NCBI RefSeq assembly: GCF_048381675.1
Contig: NZ_JBLWIS010000008.1
Span: 1 to 64,000 of the forward strand
Source: Advenella sp048381675
GTDB taxonomy: Bacteria > Pseudomonadota > Gammaproteobacteria > Burkholderiales > Burkholderiaceae_B
DNA length: 64,000 nt
Reading direction: 5' to 3'
Part shown: in pieces, positions 14,460 through 23,794 of the stretch
Layout of the letters: every line of letters starts with the position of its first letter
Numbering within the stretch: position 1 is the stretch's first letter
The notes under the pieces: model-generated
The model's database searches: none
Told to the model about the DNA's origin: nothing
The model's input: only the letters and a program-made list of their open reading frames with translations
Made by a program: the position numbers and the translations under genes

Positions 14460-15030
14460 CCCGTTGGGTCCAGCCACTTTCTTTTTGATATTTTTTCCAG
14501 TCAAAATACGGGCCAGGGTCTGTTTTCCGGATGGGCGCAATGTGCTCATGGCCGCGAACTGCCCTTAAGGTGTAGCGTGCCTTAAGTACTTTGCTTAGCT
14601 GGCTCAGGGTTTCGTATTGCTCGGGCATGAAGGGTTCAAAGTCACAGCCTTCAAGCTCGATGCCGATAGAAAAGTCATTGCACTTTTCACGGCCGTTAAA
14701 GCTGGATACTCCGGCATGCCAGGCACGGTTCTCGGTGCTGACAAACTGGATGATTTCCCCATTGCGGCGGATTAAAAAATGCGCCGAGACCCGCAGGTGC
14801 TTTATTTGTTCGAAGAAAGGATGTTCGTTTGGGTTCAGGCAGTTGGTGAAAAGCTGCTCTATGTAGGGGCCGCCATACTGGTAAGGTGGCAGGCTGATAT
14901 TATGGATGACCAGCAAAGAAACGGTTTCGTTTTGATGGCGTTGGTCAAAGTTGAGGGAAGGCACAAGGCGGATTTTTTCCGCCGGTTTCAACCATCCATG
15001 GCGATCCAGTTGTAAAAAGGGAATGGCCAT
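14440..15030 (-). CDS. ampD: 1,6-anhydro-N-acetylmuramyl-L-alanine amidase AmpD
   Basis: 196 residues. A cytoplasmic zinc amidase that cleaves the stem peptide from anhydro-muropeptides during cell-wall recycling, and so influences beta-lactamase induction where AmpR is present. Zinc ligands and catalytic residues are visible: VIHNISLPP (His), HAGVSSFNGR, IGIELEGCD and RGHEHIAPIRKTDPGPYFDW (His and Asp). Its start overlaps the stop of the upstream PP0621-like gene (TAATG), so the two are probably translated together. Confidence 0.94.
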   Translation of the reverse strand: MAIPFLQLDRHGWLKPAEKIRLVPSLNFDQRHQNETVSLLVIHNISLPPYQYGGPYIEQLFTNCLNPNEHPFFEQIKHLRVSAHFLIRRNGEIIQFVSTENRAWHAGVSSFNGREKCNDFSIGIELEGCDFEPFMPEQYETLSQLSKVLKARYTLRAVRGHEHIAPIRKTDPGPYFDWKKYQKESGWTQREMPEPR

Positions 15031-15284
15031 TATTTCTGGCCCAGCCGGGCATGTTCTTCACTGCACCAGGTTTTGCCGTCTTTAAGAAGGGCTTCCGAGC
15101 GGGGCAGGTGAATATGGCAATGGGCACATTGCACCATGGATTCACTGGCCTGGTTTTGCCGGGTTGCCGGTGGCTGGTGAGAGGGTGACTGCCTGTTTTT
15201 GAAGATGGCCTGAATACGTCCTGCAAACATGCGGATGGCCAGCATCAGGATAATGATCAGGACGATAAAGAGAAAAAACCTCAT
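15030..15284 (-). CDS. PP0621-family small membrane protein with a zinc-finger-like motif
   Basis: 84 residues. One N-terminal membrane helix (residues 3-20), a basic/glutamine-rich linker, then a metal-binding-like segment with CAHCHIHLPRSEAL and WCSEEH. This matches the PP0621 family of proteobacterial proteins, which usually sit next to ampD, as here. Function unknown. It overlaps both neighbours by one to four bases (TGA/ATG and TAATG), so the three genes form one operon. Confidence 0.8.
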   Translation of the reverse strand: MRFFLFIVLIIILMLAIRMFAGRIQAIFKNRQSPSHQPPATRQNQASESMVQCAHCHIHLPRSEALLKDGKTWCSEEHARLGQK

Positions 15285-16135
15285 CAGATACCCTTGTTTA
15301 GAATGACGTCAAAAATAAAGCGGGTGCCGGTATAAGCCAGCATGAGCAGGGCAAAACCGGTGAGCGTCCAGCGCAGGGCCAGTCTGCCGCGCCAGCCCCA
15401 AATGCTTCTTCCTGCCAGCAGGATGCTGAAGACCAGCCATGAAAGCAGGGTGAAGATCGTTTTGTGATCCATGGGCAGGAATTGGCCGGTTTTGTTAAGA
15501 GAAACCATGATGCCGGTCACAATCGACAGGCTAAGGGTGCCAAAACCAATCCAGATCAGTTTGAACAGGATGCGTTCTTGCTGCAGGAGTGGTGGCTGGG
15601 CTTCGAGGATACGGGCCGACAGCGAGGGGTTTTCCTGAAAATTGACTGGCTTGTGCAGGTATTGATCCAGGGCAGTCATGATGAATGCCTGGATGGCCGC
15701 AATCGCAATCAGGCTATAGGCAAACAGCGAGATCAGGAAATGGATTTTGAACAAATAGGTTTGTGACGGAATGATCAGGCTGTTTGAACCCGACGGGAAC
15801 AGGGCTGCCAGCAGGCAGATAAGGGTGGCAATGGGCAGCAGCAGCAAAAGCAGGCCGTCTATTTTGTTTATCCTGCTTTCTATCCAGAAGACAATCATGC
15901 CTAGCCAGATGGTAATGGACAGGCCCAGGGACCAGTTCAGCCTGATATGGTCTGCGTGCACGATGGCCCAGTTCACGGCAATACCGTGTAACACCAAGGC
16001 GGAAAAAACACATATACGACGGATTGAACCGGTTTCGGTGATGGTTTTTTGTTGCACAATGGGGCGCCAAATTGACAGGCTAAGCAAAAGATAGGCCAAT
16101 GCGGCCAGAGAGTGCAATACAATGTCAGCTGACAT
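15284..16135 (-). CDS. CcsA/YpjD-like cytochrome c assembly family membrane protein
   Basis: 283 residues with about eight membrane helices. It belongs to the cytochrome c assembly / YpjD group, related to the haem-handling CcsA and CcmC proteins. The hydrophobic segments LHSLAALAYLLLSLSIW and LHGIAVNWAIV at the N-terminus and the WLVFSILLAGRSIWGWRGRLALRW segment near the C-terminus are typical. The WGWRGR motif is usual in the Burkholderiales and gamma members beside ffh. The exact function of this group is not settled. It is divergent from ffh. Confidence 0.85.
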   Translation of the reverse strand: MSADIVLHSLAALAYLLLSLSIWRPIVQQKTITETGSIRRICVFSALVLHGIAVNWAIVHADHIRLNWSLGLSITIWLGMIVFWIESRINKIDGLLLLLLPIATLICLLAALFPSGSNSLIIPSQTYLFKIHFLISLFAYSLIAIAAIQAFIMTALDQYLHKPVNFQENPSLSARILEAQPPLLQQERILFKLIWIGFGTLSLSIVTGIMVSLNKTGQFLPMDHKTIFTLLSWLVFSILLAGRSIWGWRGRLALRWTLTGFALLMLAYTGTRFIFDVILNKGI

Positions 16136-16232
16136 AAACTGATATCTTGATTGTAGGGGTTAGGTTATTGACATATTAACATCTAAGTATAGCCTCTAAT
16201 CCTGGTAGTTCATTTATTAAAGTGCAAAATTC

Positions 16233-17660
16233 ATGTTCGATAATTTAACTAATCGTTTGTCCCGGGTCATGAAGACCATCCGGGGAGAGGCCCGCCTGAC
16301 CGAAGCCAATACGCAGGAAATGCTGCGCGAAGTGCGCCTAGCATTACTCGAGGCCGATGTATCTTTGCCCGTAGTGCGTGAGTTTGTCGCCAGAGTCAAG
16401 GAAAATGCGCTGGGTGAAGAGGTGGCCGGAAGCCTGAGTCCCGGGCAGGCCCTGGTGGGTGTGGTTCACAAAGAACTGACCGCCCTCATGGGTGGAGACC
16501 TTGGTCCTCTGGCATCCGAGCTGTCGCTGGCTACCCAGCCACCGGCTGTTGTGTTAATGGCAGGTTTGCAAGGTGCTGGTAAAACCACCACCACAGGTAA
16601 GTTGGCCAAGATAATCAGCGCGGGCGATTTGTTGCAAAACGGTCGCAAGGCTGGGCGTAAAAAAGTGCTGGTCGTTAGTGCCGACGTTTACCGGCCAGCC
16701 GCGATTGAACAGTTGAAAACGGTTGCCGCCCAGGTTGGGGTGGATTTCTTTCCGTCTGATGCCAGCCAGAAACCGCGTGATATTGCCTTGGCAGCGGTAG
16801 ATCATGCAAAACGCCACCATTACGATGTATTGCTGGTGGATACGGCCGGCCGATTGGGTATTGATGAGGCCATGATGGCCGAAATCAGCATGCTGCATGA
16901 GGTGCTCAAGCCGATTGAAACCCTGTTTGTGGTTGATGCCATGCAGGGTCAGGATGCGGTGAATGTTGCCAAGGCCTTCTCGGAAGCCTTGCCATTAACC
17001 GGTGTGGTCATGACCAAGCTTGACGGTGATGCCCGGGGTGGTGCGGCCCTGTCGGTGCGGCATATTACCGGCAAGCCCCTGAAGTTTATTGGGGTTTCCG
17101 AAAAACTCGACGGCCTTGAACCTTTCCACCCCGAGCGTATGGCTCAGCGGGTGCTGGGTATGGGCGATATTGTTTCTTTGGTTGAACAGGCCCAGCGCAA
17201 TATTGATATTGCCGAAGCCCAGAAACTGGCAACCAAGATCAAGTCGGGAGACCGCTTCGACCTGAATGATTTCCGTGATCAGCTGCAGCAGGTCAAGAAA
17301 ATGGGTGACATGGGTTCCCTGCTTGAAAAGCTGCCTGCGCAGTTCGCCCAAGCGGCTAGCCAGTTGCAAGGCGGGCAGGCTGAAAAACAATTGCGTCGCA
17401 CTGAAGGCATCCTTAACTCGATGACCCCTCAGGAACGAGCCAAGCCCGAGTTGCTGAAGGCTTCACGCAAGCGTCGTATTGCCATGGGTGCGGGTGTGCC
17501 GGTTCAGGAAGTGAACAAGTTGCTTAAGCAGTTTGAGCAAATGCAGGGCATGATGAAGCAGTTCAAGAAAGGTGGCATGGGTAAAATGATGCGCGCCATG
17601 GGTGGGCTCAAGGGCCTGAAAAACATGGGCATGGGTGGTTTTGGCGGGTTCAAGAAGTAA
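16233..17660 (+). CDS. ffh: Signal recognition particle protein Ffh
   Basis: 475 residues. Binds signal sequences of nascent membrane proteins with the 4.5S RNA and hands them to FtsY. The NG domain has the GTPase motifs GLQGAGKTTTTGKLA (P loop), DTAGRLGID and TKLDGDARGG. The C-terminal M domain is rich in Met and Gly (from MTPQERAKPELL on), ending in a GMGGF-type tail. A TTGACA hexamer at 16168-16173 is a possible -35 box in the divergent intergenic region. A strong hairpin follows the gene. Confidence 0.97.
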   Translation: MFDNLTNRLSRVMKTIRGEARLTEANTQEMLREVRLALLEADVSLPVVREFVARVKENALGEEVAGSLSPGQALVGVVHKELTALMGGDLGPLASELSLATQPPAVVLMAGLQGAGKTTTTGKLAKIISAGDLLQNGRKAGRKKVLVVSADVYRPAAIEQLKTVAAQVGVDFFPSDASQKPRDIALAAVDHAKRHHYDVLLVDTAGRLGIDEAMMAEISMLHEVLKPIETLFVVDAMQGQDAVNVAKAFSEALPLTGVVMTKLDGDARGGAALSVRHITGKPLKFIGVSEKLDGLEPFHPERMAQRVLGMGDIVSLVEQAQRNIDIAEAQKLATKIKSGDRFDLNDFRDQLQQVKKMGDMGSLLEKLPAQFAQAASQLQGGQAEKQLRRTEGILNSMTPQERAKPELLKASRKRRIAMGAGVPVQEVNKLLKQFEQMQGMMKQFKKGGMGKMMRAMGGLKGLKNMGMGGFGGFKK

Positions 17661-17668
17661 GGCAAAAA

Positions 17669-17696
17669 AATGTCCGCCTTGTGACGGGCGGACATT
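17669..17696. terminator. Bidirectional terminator between ffh and pip
   Basis: AATGTCCGCC (17669-17678) pairs perfectly with GGCGGACATT (17687-17696). On the minus strand it is followed by seven T residues, giving a classical terminator for the pip-trmB operon; on the plus strand the tail is GTTCTTAT, weaker but usable for ffh. Confidence 0.85.
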
Positions 17697-17700
17697 GTTC

Positions 17701-18648
17701 TTATATTGAATCGGCAAATTTGTTGGTGGCGGCAATCAGGGCTTTTAAAATCCCTGGCTCATTGAAGGCATGACCGGCATCGGCAATGATCTGGAATTCG
17801 GCCTGTGGCCATGCCTTGTGCAGTTCCCAGGCGGTTTTGGCCGGGGTGCAGGCATCGTAGCGCCCCTGAATGATAATGCCCGGAATGCCGTGCAGTTTGT
17901 GGGCGTTATCAAGCAGCTGGTTTTCTTTCATGAAGCCGCCATTCGAAAAATAATGATTTTCGATGCGGGCAAAGGCAATGGCAAAATGGTCTTCAATATG
18001 GCTGCTGACATGTGCTTCATCCAGCAGCAGGCTGATGGTTCGGCCTTCCCACTGGCTCCAGGCACGGGCTGCCCTGATTTTTTCTTCGTAATTGTTGCCG
18101 GTCAGCCGCTTGTGATAGGCGGCAATCAGGTTGTCCTGCTCTTCGGCTGGAATGGGGGCCAGGTAGTCTTCCCAGTAGTCGGGGAACAGCCACGAGGCGC
18201 CTTCCTGGTAGAACCAGCGCAACTCTTCCTTGCGGACGGTAAAAATGCCCCGCACAATCAATTCACTAACCCGGTTAGGGTGTGCCTGCGCATAGGCCAG
18301 GGACAGGGTAGAGCCCCATGAACCACCGAAGACCAGCCATTTTTCTGCGCCCATAATTTCGCTGCGCAGGCGTTCCATGTCTTCAATAAGGTGTGCAGTG
18401 GTATTGTTGTCCAGACAAGCGTGCGGACGTGAACGACCGCAACCGCGCTGGTCAAATAGCAGGACATTGTATTTGGCCGGATCAAATAGCTGGCGATGCT
18501 GGGCACCACACCCCGAACCCGGTCCACCGTGCAGGAAAACGGCTGGTTTGCCTTGTGGGTTGCCACAAAGCTCCCAGTAAACCTGATGGCCATCAGCGGT
18601 TTCCAGAAAACCGGTTTGATAGGGTTCGATGGGGGGGTACATATGCAT
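17701..18648 (-). CDS. pip: Proline iminopeptidase
   Basis: 315 residues from ATG 18648. An S33-family alpha/beta hydrolase that removes N-terminal proline from peptides. The oxyanion region HGGPGSGCG, the nucleophile elbow GGSWGST (Ser), the catalytic Asp in GRYDACTP and the His in DAGHAFNEPG are all visible. The start was chosen because its ATG overlaps the trmB stop (TAATG) and an AAAAAGGA site precedes it. The two genes form an operon. Confidence 0.94.
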   Translation of the reverse strand: MHMYPPIEPYQTGFLETADGHQVYWELCGNPQGKPAVFLHGGPGSGCGAQHRQLFDPAKYNVLLFDQRGCGRSRPHACLDNNTTAHLIEDMERLRSEIMGAEKWLVFGGSWGSTLSLAYAQAHPNRVSELIVRGIFTVRKEELRWFYQEGASWLFPDYWEDYLAPIPAEEQDNLIAAYHKRLTGNNYEEKIRAARAWSQWEGRTISLLLDEAHVSSHIEDHFAIAFARIENHYFSNGGFMKENQLLDNAHKLHGIPGIIIQGRYDACTPAKTAWELHKAWPQAEFQIIADAGHAFNEPGILKALIAATNKFADSI

Positions 18649-19379
18649 TAATCCTTTTTCTTTTTGAAGACCAGGTCCCATACGCCATGACCAAGGCGCA
18701 GGCCACGGGTTTCAAATTTGGTTTGCGGGCGATAGTCGGGCTTGGGTGCGTAATCCTGGGCCGTGTTTTCCAGCTCGGGGTTGCCTGACAATACTTCAAG
18801 CATTTGTTCGGCGTAGTTTTCCCAGTCGGTGGCGCAATGAATATAGCCGCCTGGTTGCAGTCGGCTAACGAGCAGTTGCACGAATTCGGGCTGGATCAGG
18901 CGACGCTTGTGATGCCGTTTTTTGGGCCAGGGATCGGGGAAATAGATATGTACGCCAGCTAGGCTGTTTGCCGGCAGCATGTTCTTGACCACTTCCACTG
19001 CATCGTGCTGAATGATGCGCACGTTGTTCAGTGATGATGTTTCAATGCGTTTGAGCATGGCGCCGACGCCGGCATTGAAGACTTCAACGCCCAAAAAGTT
19101 TTCTTCGTGGCGGGCCAGGGCAATTTTTTCAGTGGTTTCACCCATGCCAAAACCAATCTCAAGGATGGTGGGCGCTTGCCTGCCAAAGACTTTTTCATAG
19201 TTCAGGCATAGTGGCTGATAGGCGATTGACCATTTGTCCATCAACTGCTCGATGGCCAGTTTTTGGCCTGGCGTCATATGTGAGCGGCGGTGTACAAAGC
19301 TTTTGATGTGCCCGAATTGTTGTTCGGGCTTTTCGGTGCCTTCGGCAACCGGTTCGGGGTTTTTATTTTCAGTACTCAT
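18648..19379 (-). CDS. trmB: tRNA (guanine-N7-)-methyltransferase TrmB
   Basis: 243 residues from ATG 19379. Makes m7G46 in the tRNA variable loop using S-adenosylmethionine. The SAM motif LEIGFGMGETT, the GVEVFNAGVGAML strand and the family signature IYFPDPWPKKRHHKRR are present, and the C-terminus carries the TKFETRGLRLGHGVWDL block. The N-terminal 30 residues are low-complexity and charged. It overlaps pip by one base. Confidence 0.96.
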   Translation of the reverse strand: MSTENKNPEPVAEGTEKPEQQFGHIKSFVHRRSHMTPGQKLAIEQLMDKWSIAYQPLCLNYEKVFGRQAPTILEIGFGMGETTEKIALARHEENFLGVEVFNAGVGAMLKRIETSSLNNVRIIQHDAVEVVKNMLPANSLAGVHIYFPDPWPKKRHHKRRLIQPEFVQLLVSRLQPGGYIHCATDWENYAEQMLEVLSGNPELENTAQDYAPKPDYRPQTKFETRGLRLGHGVWDLVFKKKKD

Positions 19380-19443
19380 GTCAATTTCACTCGTTAAGCC
19401 GTAATTGTATTTGATACAGGCCAACAAGTTGACGATATGCGTA

Positions 19444-20043
19444 CTAAAACTTAAATGTCATGATTTTTGCAGGGGGAATGTTACCCCAGACGATTTCGCT
19501 GTGAAACTGGCTGGCCTGGATATGGGTTTTCCAGAGTGGCGAACGCAGGTTGTAGGTAAATTGAATGGCTAGGCCTTGCCCTTTTAAAAGGGTGTGCCAT
19601 TGCTGCAGAATTTCATAACAGGTATCAGGCGGCAGGGAAATCAGGGGAAGGCTGGAAACCACGGCATTGATTTTTGCACCATGCGGAATAAGTGTATCCA
19701 GATGGGCAGCATTGCCATTGATAACGGTGATATGGGGAAAGCGGGTTTTTAAATGATGGGCGAAGGTGGGGGAAAACTCAATCACATAAAGTTTGTCGGG
19801 GGAAATGCCGTGATCCAGGATAGCCTGTGTGATGACGCCAGTTCCTCCGCCCAATTCGATGACGATGCCATCATTGTCCAAGGGGATGTGTTTGGCCATT
19901 TGCCGTGCCAGCTTTTTGGAGCTGGGGCAAATGGCACCGGTAAACTTCGGTTGGTTGATCAGCTCCTTGAGGAACATGAACGGGCCTGCTGTTTTAACGA
20001 TACTGCTGATCTTTTTGGCTTGTTGCCGCCAGACTCCGTCCAT
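19444..20043 (-). CDS. PmtA-like SAM-dependent methyltransferase
   Basis: 199 residues. The class I methyltransferase fold is visible with VIELGGGTGVITQAIL (motif I) and VSSLPLISLP (motif IV region). It is similar to small phospholipid N-methyltransferases (PmtA) of the rRNA-dimethylase-like type, including the N-terminal FTGAICPSSKKLARQMA. It may methylate phosphatidylethanolamine, but the substrate is inferred only. No other phosphatidylcholine genes are nearby. It lies between metG and trmB on the same strand, with gaps of 44 and 64 bases. Confidence 0.75.
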   Translation of the reverse strand: MDGVWRQQAKKISSIVKTAGPFMFLKELINQPKFTGAICPSSKKLARQMAKHIPLDNDGIVIELGGGTGVITQAILDHGISPDKLYVIEFSPTFAHHLKTRFPHITVINGNAAHLDTLIPHGAKINAVVSSLPLISLPPDTCYEILQQWHTLLKGQGLAIQFTYNLRSPLWKTHIQASQFHSEIVWGNIPPAKIMTFKF

Positions 20044-20087
20044 ATGTGTTTCCTGTTGCGAGATAAGTTGATCTTGCCTGTATTGGT

Positions 20088-22163
20088 TTAGTGGATACGC
20101 ATACCGGGTTGTGCGCCTTCCGAGGGCTCCAGGATATAAATGCCAGGGTTGTTTTTTTCGTCAGCGTGGCTGGCTGCAAGCACCATACCTTCAGAAATAC
20201 CAAATTTCATTTTGCGGGGAGCCAGGTTGGCTACCATGACGGTTAGTTTACCCACCAGATCTTCTGGATTATATGCTTCTTTTATGCCCGAGAAAACATT
20301 TCTGTGACGGCCTTCTCCTACATCGAGTGTCATTCGTAACAGTTTGGTTGAGCCTTCTACGTGCTCGCAATTGACAATTTTGGCAATGCGCAGGTCAATC
20401 TTGGCGAAATCGTCAATCTTGATGGTCTCGGCAATTGGCTCGCCACCGGGGATAACGGCTTCGGCTGCAGGGGGTTCAAACAGGTCTTCCAGCATTTGGG
20501 GGTCAACCCGTTGCATCAAATGCTTGAAGGTGGCGATGTGCTGGGGCAATTGCGTGGCGTCTTTCCAGGTGAAATCGTTGCCTTGTTCGAAAAGTTCAGT
20601 TGCAATTCGGTTGGCAAGTGCTGGCAAGACGGGCGTCAACATGACTGACAGGGCCTTAAATCCGGCAATCGCGCGTGAGCAGATGTCTTGCAGGTGTTGT
20701 TTTTGGGCGGCTTCGGCGGTGCTGATGCCTTTGGCCAGGACCCATGGCTGGGCACTGTCAAAGGCCTGGTTGACCTTGTCGGCATAAGCCATCAGGGTAC
20801 GGATGGCCCGGCCATATTCGCGGGCCTCGAAGTCGTGGCGAACGGTTTCGGTCACATCGGCGATTTCTTTGGTGAATGCGTCAATGTCGCCCTGATAAGC
20901 CAGTTTTCCATCAAAGTGTTTGCTGATAAAGTTGGCGGCGCGGCTGGCAATGTTAATGTATTTGCCAATCAAGTCGCTGTTGACACGGGCAATGAAATCA
21001 TCGGGGTTGAAATCAATATCTTCAACGCGGGCATTCAGTTTGGCGGCAATGTAGTAGCGCATCCATTCTGCATTCATGCCCAGTTCAAGATATTTGATAG
21101 GAGAAATACCGGTGCCACGGCTTTTGGACATTTTCTCGCCACTGACGGTAATGAAGCCGTGCACAAACAGGGAATCAGGTACTTTACGGCCTGAAAACTT
21201 GAGCGTGGCAGGCCAGAACAGGGCGTGGAAGTAAATAATGTCCTTGCCAATGAAGTGAACCTGCTCGGTGGTGCCATTGGGGTCGATCAGCGCGTCATAA
21301 TCAAGGCCTTCTTTTTTGCAATAGGCTTTTAATGACGCCAGATAGCCAACCGGTGCGTCCAGCCATACATAAAAATATTTGCCGGGTTCATCGGGGATTT
21401 CAATGCCAAAGTACGGTGCATCGCGAGAAATGTCCCAGTCGTTAAGGTTGCTTTCGCTTTCGCTGTCCTCGGCGTTGCCAAGCCATTCACGGGTTTTTGC
21501 CAGCACTTCGTTTTGCAGGCGTTTCTGGCCACGGGCGTTGGTGCCGTTGGTCCAGTCTTGCAGGAATTCCACGCAGCGCGGGTCTGACAGCTTGAAGAAA
21601 AAGTGTTCGGACGATTTCAACACCGGGGTGGCATTGGTCAGGGTGGAGTACGGGTTGATCAGTTCTGTGGGCGCGTAAACGGCACTGCAGACTTCACAGG
21701 AGTCACCGTACTGGTCTTTTGCATGGCATTTGGGGCATTCGCCCTTGATGTAACGGTCTGGCAGGAACATGCCCTTGACCGGGTCGTAAAATTGTTCAAT
21801 GGTTTTGCTGCTGATGAAACCGGCCGCTTTCAGGGCTTTATAAATGTCGCCGGACAGCTGCACGTTTTCTTCGCTGTGCGTGCTGTGCCAGTGATCGAAT
21901 TTAATGTGGAAGCCGTTCAGGTAGGTGGGGCGTTCATTGGCATAGCGTGCAACGAGTTGTTCCGGGCTAATGCCTTCTTTTTCGGCCTTGAGCATGATGG
22001 GGGCGCCATGGGCGTCATCGGCACCGACAAAATGAACGGTATGGCCCGACATGCGCATGGTGCGAACCCAGATATCGGCCTGGATGTATTCCATGATATG
22101 GCCAATGTGAAATGAGCCATTGGCATAAGGGAGTGCGGTGGTAACAAAAATCGTGCGTGTCAT
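20088..22163 (-). CDS. metG: Methionyl-tRNA synthetase
   Basis: 691 residues from ATG 22163; a TTG two codons upstream is less likely. The class I motifs are FHIGHIMEY (HIGH) and EKMSKSRGTG (KMSKS). A zinc knuckle CPKCHAKDQYGDSCEVC lies in the connective peptide. The long C-terminal domain (FAKIDLRIAKIVNCEHVEGS) is the tRNA-binding OB fold of the E. coli-type dimeric enzyme. It charges tRNA-Met with methionine in the cytoplasm. Confidence 0.98.
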   Translation of the reverse strand: MTRTIFVTTALPYANGSFHIGHIMEYIQADIWVRTMRMSGHTVHFVGADDAHGAPIMLKAEKEGISPEQLVARYANERPTYLNGFHIKFDHWHSTHSEENVQLSGDIYKALKAAGFISSKTIEQFYDPVKGMFLPDRYIKGECPKCHAKDQYGDSCEVCSAVYAPTELINPYSTLTNATPVLKSSEHFFFKLSDPRCVEFLQDWTNGTNARGQKRLQNEVLAKTREWLGNAEDSESESNLNDWDISRDAPYFGIEIPDEPGKYFYVWLDAPVGYLASLKAYCKKEGLDYDALIDPNGTTEQVHFIGKDIIYFHALFWPATLKFSGRKVPDSLFVHGFITVSGEKMSKSRGTGISPIKYLELGMNAEWMRYYIAAKLNARVEDIDFNPDDFIARVNSDLIGKYINIASRAANFISKHFDGKLAYQGDIDAFTKEIADVTETVRHDFEAREYGRAIRTLMAYADKVNQAFDSAQPWVLAKGISTAEAAQKQHLQDICSRAIAGFKALSVMLTPVLPALANRIATELFEQGNDFTWKDATQLPQHIATFKHLMQRVDPQMLEDLFEPPAAEAVIPGGEPIAETIKIDDFAKIDLRIAKIVNCEHVEGSTKLLRMTLDVGEGRHRNVFSGIKEAYNPEDLVGKLTVMVANLAPRKMKFGISEGMVLAASHADEKNNPGIYILEPSEGAQPGMRIH

Positions 22164-22210
22164 GAACAATTACAATGAAAAATTAAACAGTTGAATGATT
22201 TTAGACGAAA

Positions 22211-22238
22211 AAGCCCGCTTGCAATCACAAGCAGGCTT
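22211..22238 (-). terminator. Terminator of the minus-strand gene at 22273-22560
   Basis: AAGCCCGCTTG pairs with CAAGCAGGCTT (one mismatch), and read on the minus strand it is followed by TTTTCGTCT. It stops transcription from the small membrane protein gene before metG. Confidence 0.8.
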
Positions 22239-22272
22239 GTTACGCCTTAATGTGTGGGTGAAAAACGGTTTT

Positions 22273-22560
22273 TTATTTTATTTCCCGTATTTCAACATCA
22301 GTCACGTCTTTGGTTGTGGTGGAAAACTTGCGCTTGTTGAATTTTTCCTGGAAATCGGTTTGGGTCTGGCGTGCCTTGGTGCGGGATTGTGTCCAGAATT
22401 GGCCGGCAGAAAAGTCTTGTCCGCGAACGCGGGCAATAACGTACATCACGCCTAGGGCAATCGCGGTTGACGCCATGAAGATGAATGCCATGCATAGGCC
22501 GACAATGGCCAGAATGACAAAAAGAATGCTTTTCAGGGTGCTGTCTAGAAAATCTTTCAT
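22273..22560 (-). CDS. Small membrane protein of unknown function
   Basis: 95 residues from ATG 22560 (MKDFLDSTLKSILF). One or two hydrophobic helices occupy residues 8-44 (SILFVILAIVGLCMAFIFMA onward), followed by a charged cytoplasmic tail (TQSRTKARQTQTDFQEKFNK). No family recognised. It is divergent from apbC and followed by a clear terminator, which supports it as a real gene. Confidence 0.65.
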   Translation of the reverse strand: MKDFLDSTLKSILFVILAIVGLCMAFIFMASTAIALGVMYVIARVRGQDFSAGQFWTQSRTKARQTQTDFQEKFNKRKFSTTTKDVTDVEIREIK

Positions 22561-22665
22561 TATGTATGGAAACCCCATGATAGTGGCAGGATTATCTTCA
22601 CCTGCCGGTAATAAAAACGGTATGATTGACCATTCTACTCAAGTAAGTTTAAAAGTGATGAAACC

Positions 22666-23751
22666 ATGAGTTTACAAATAAATACTATTCTTTCCGAGCT
22701 GCAGTCTGTGCAGGATCCGCTTACCGGCATGTCCCTGGCAAAAAAATTCAAGGAAAGGGACTTGGAAATCAAAGGCAATACCGTAGAGGTCAAATTGTTC
22801 CTGGGTTTTTGTCCCGCCGAAGACAAAAGCAATATCGAGCAACAGATAAAAGACGCCTGTGCCAGGGCCGGCGCAGCACAAACCCAAATCAATTACCTAG
22901 ATGGTATCAAAAGCCATGTAGTTCAAGGGGGCCTGAAACCAATTGCATCAATAAAAAATATTATTGCGGTGGCTTCAGGCAAGGGTGGTGTCGGTAAAAG
23001 TACAACTTCTGTCAATTTGGCGCTGGCTTTGTCACAGGCGGGTGCAAAAGTAGGTATCCTTGATGCTGATATCTATGGTCCAAGCCAGCCTTTGATGCTG
23101 GGTGTTTCAGGTAAGCCTGATTCGCTTGACGGCAAAAGCATGGAGCCTCTCGTAGGGCACGGTATTGCCGTGAACTCGATTGGTTTCCTGATAGACGAAG
23201 ATGCCCCGGCCATTTTTCGTGGTCCCATGGTTTCGCAGGCCCTTGAACAATTGCTGAAACAAACCAATTGGCCCGATCTGGATTACCTGATTGTCGACAT
23301 GCCACCCGGAACCGGTGATATCGCCCTGACACTGGCGCAGAAAGTACCGGTGGTGGGAGCGGTTATTGTTACCACGCCACAAGACATCGCCTTGGCTGAT
23401 GCCCGTAAAGGTTTGCGGATGTTCCAGAAGGTTAATGTGCCTATTTTGGGTGTGATTGAAAACATGTCCATGCACGTTTGTTCAAATTGCGGCCATGTCG
23501 AGCATTTGTTTGGCCATGATGGCGGGCGTAAAATGGCTGAAGAGCTGGAAGTGCCATGGTTGGGTAGCCTGCCGCTTACATTGGCGGTGCGTGAGCAAAC
23601 CGATTCGGGCAAACCTACGGTGGTGTCTGATCCAGGCAGTGAGGCAGCCAAGTCATATCGTCATATCGCAAGAAAACTGTCAATTGCGGTTTCCGATTTG
23701 GCGGTAGATATGAGTGGCAAGTTTCCCTCAGTAGTGGTAAAACCGTTATGA
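22666..23751 (+). CDS. apbC: Iron-sulfur cluster carrier protein ApbC (Mrp)
   Basis: 361 residues. An N-terminal MIP18/DUF59-like domain (residues 1-90) precedes the P-loop NTPase domain. The deviant Walker A motif is ASGKGGVGKST, followed by ILDADIYGPSQP and DMPPGTGD. The cluster-binding CxxC is in HVCSNCGH. It carries and transfers Fe-S clusters in the cytoplasm. It stands alone, upstream of tamA and divergent from the small membrane protein. Confidence 0.96.
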   Translation: MSLQINTILSELQSVQDPLTGMSLAKKFKERDLEIKGNTVEVKLFLGFCPAEDKSNIEQQIKDACARAGAAQTQINYLDGIKSHVVQGGLKPIASIKNIIAVASGKGGVGKSTTSVNLALALSQAGAKVGILDADIYGPSQPLMLGVSGKPDSLDGKSMEPLVGHGIAVNSIGFLIDEDAPAIFRGPMVSQALEQLLKQTNWPDLDYLIVDMPPGTGDIALTLAQKVPVVGAVIVTTPQDIALADARKGLRMFQKVNVPILGVIENMSMHVCSNCGHVEHLFGHDGGRKMAEELEVPWLGSLPLTLAVREQTDSGKPTVVSDPGSEAAKSYRHIARKLSIAVSDLAVDMSGKFPSVVVKPL

Positions 23752-23794
23752 AGCCAAATTATATGTAATACAACCCTGTTAACCATTCATTTCG

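Noticed and set aside
22163..22169. TTG start for metG two codons upstream of the ATG
   Set aside because: The ATG at 22163 gives the normal N-terminus and there is no reason to prefer the rarer codon.
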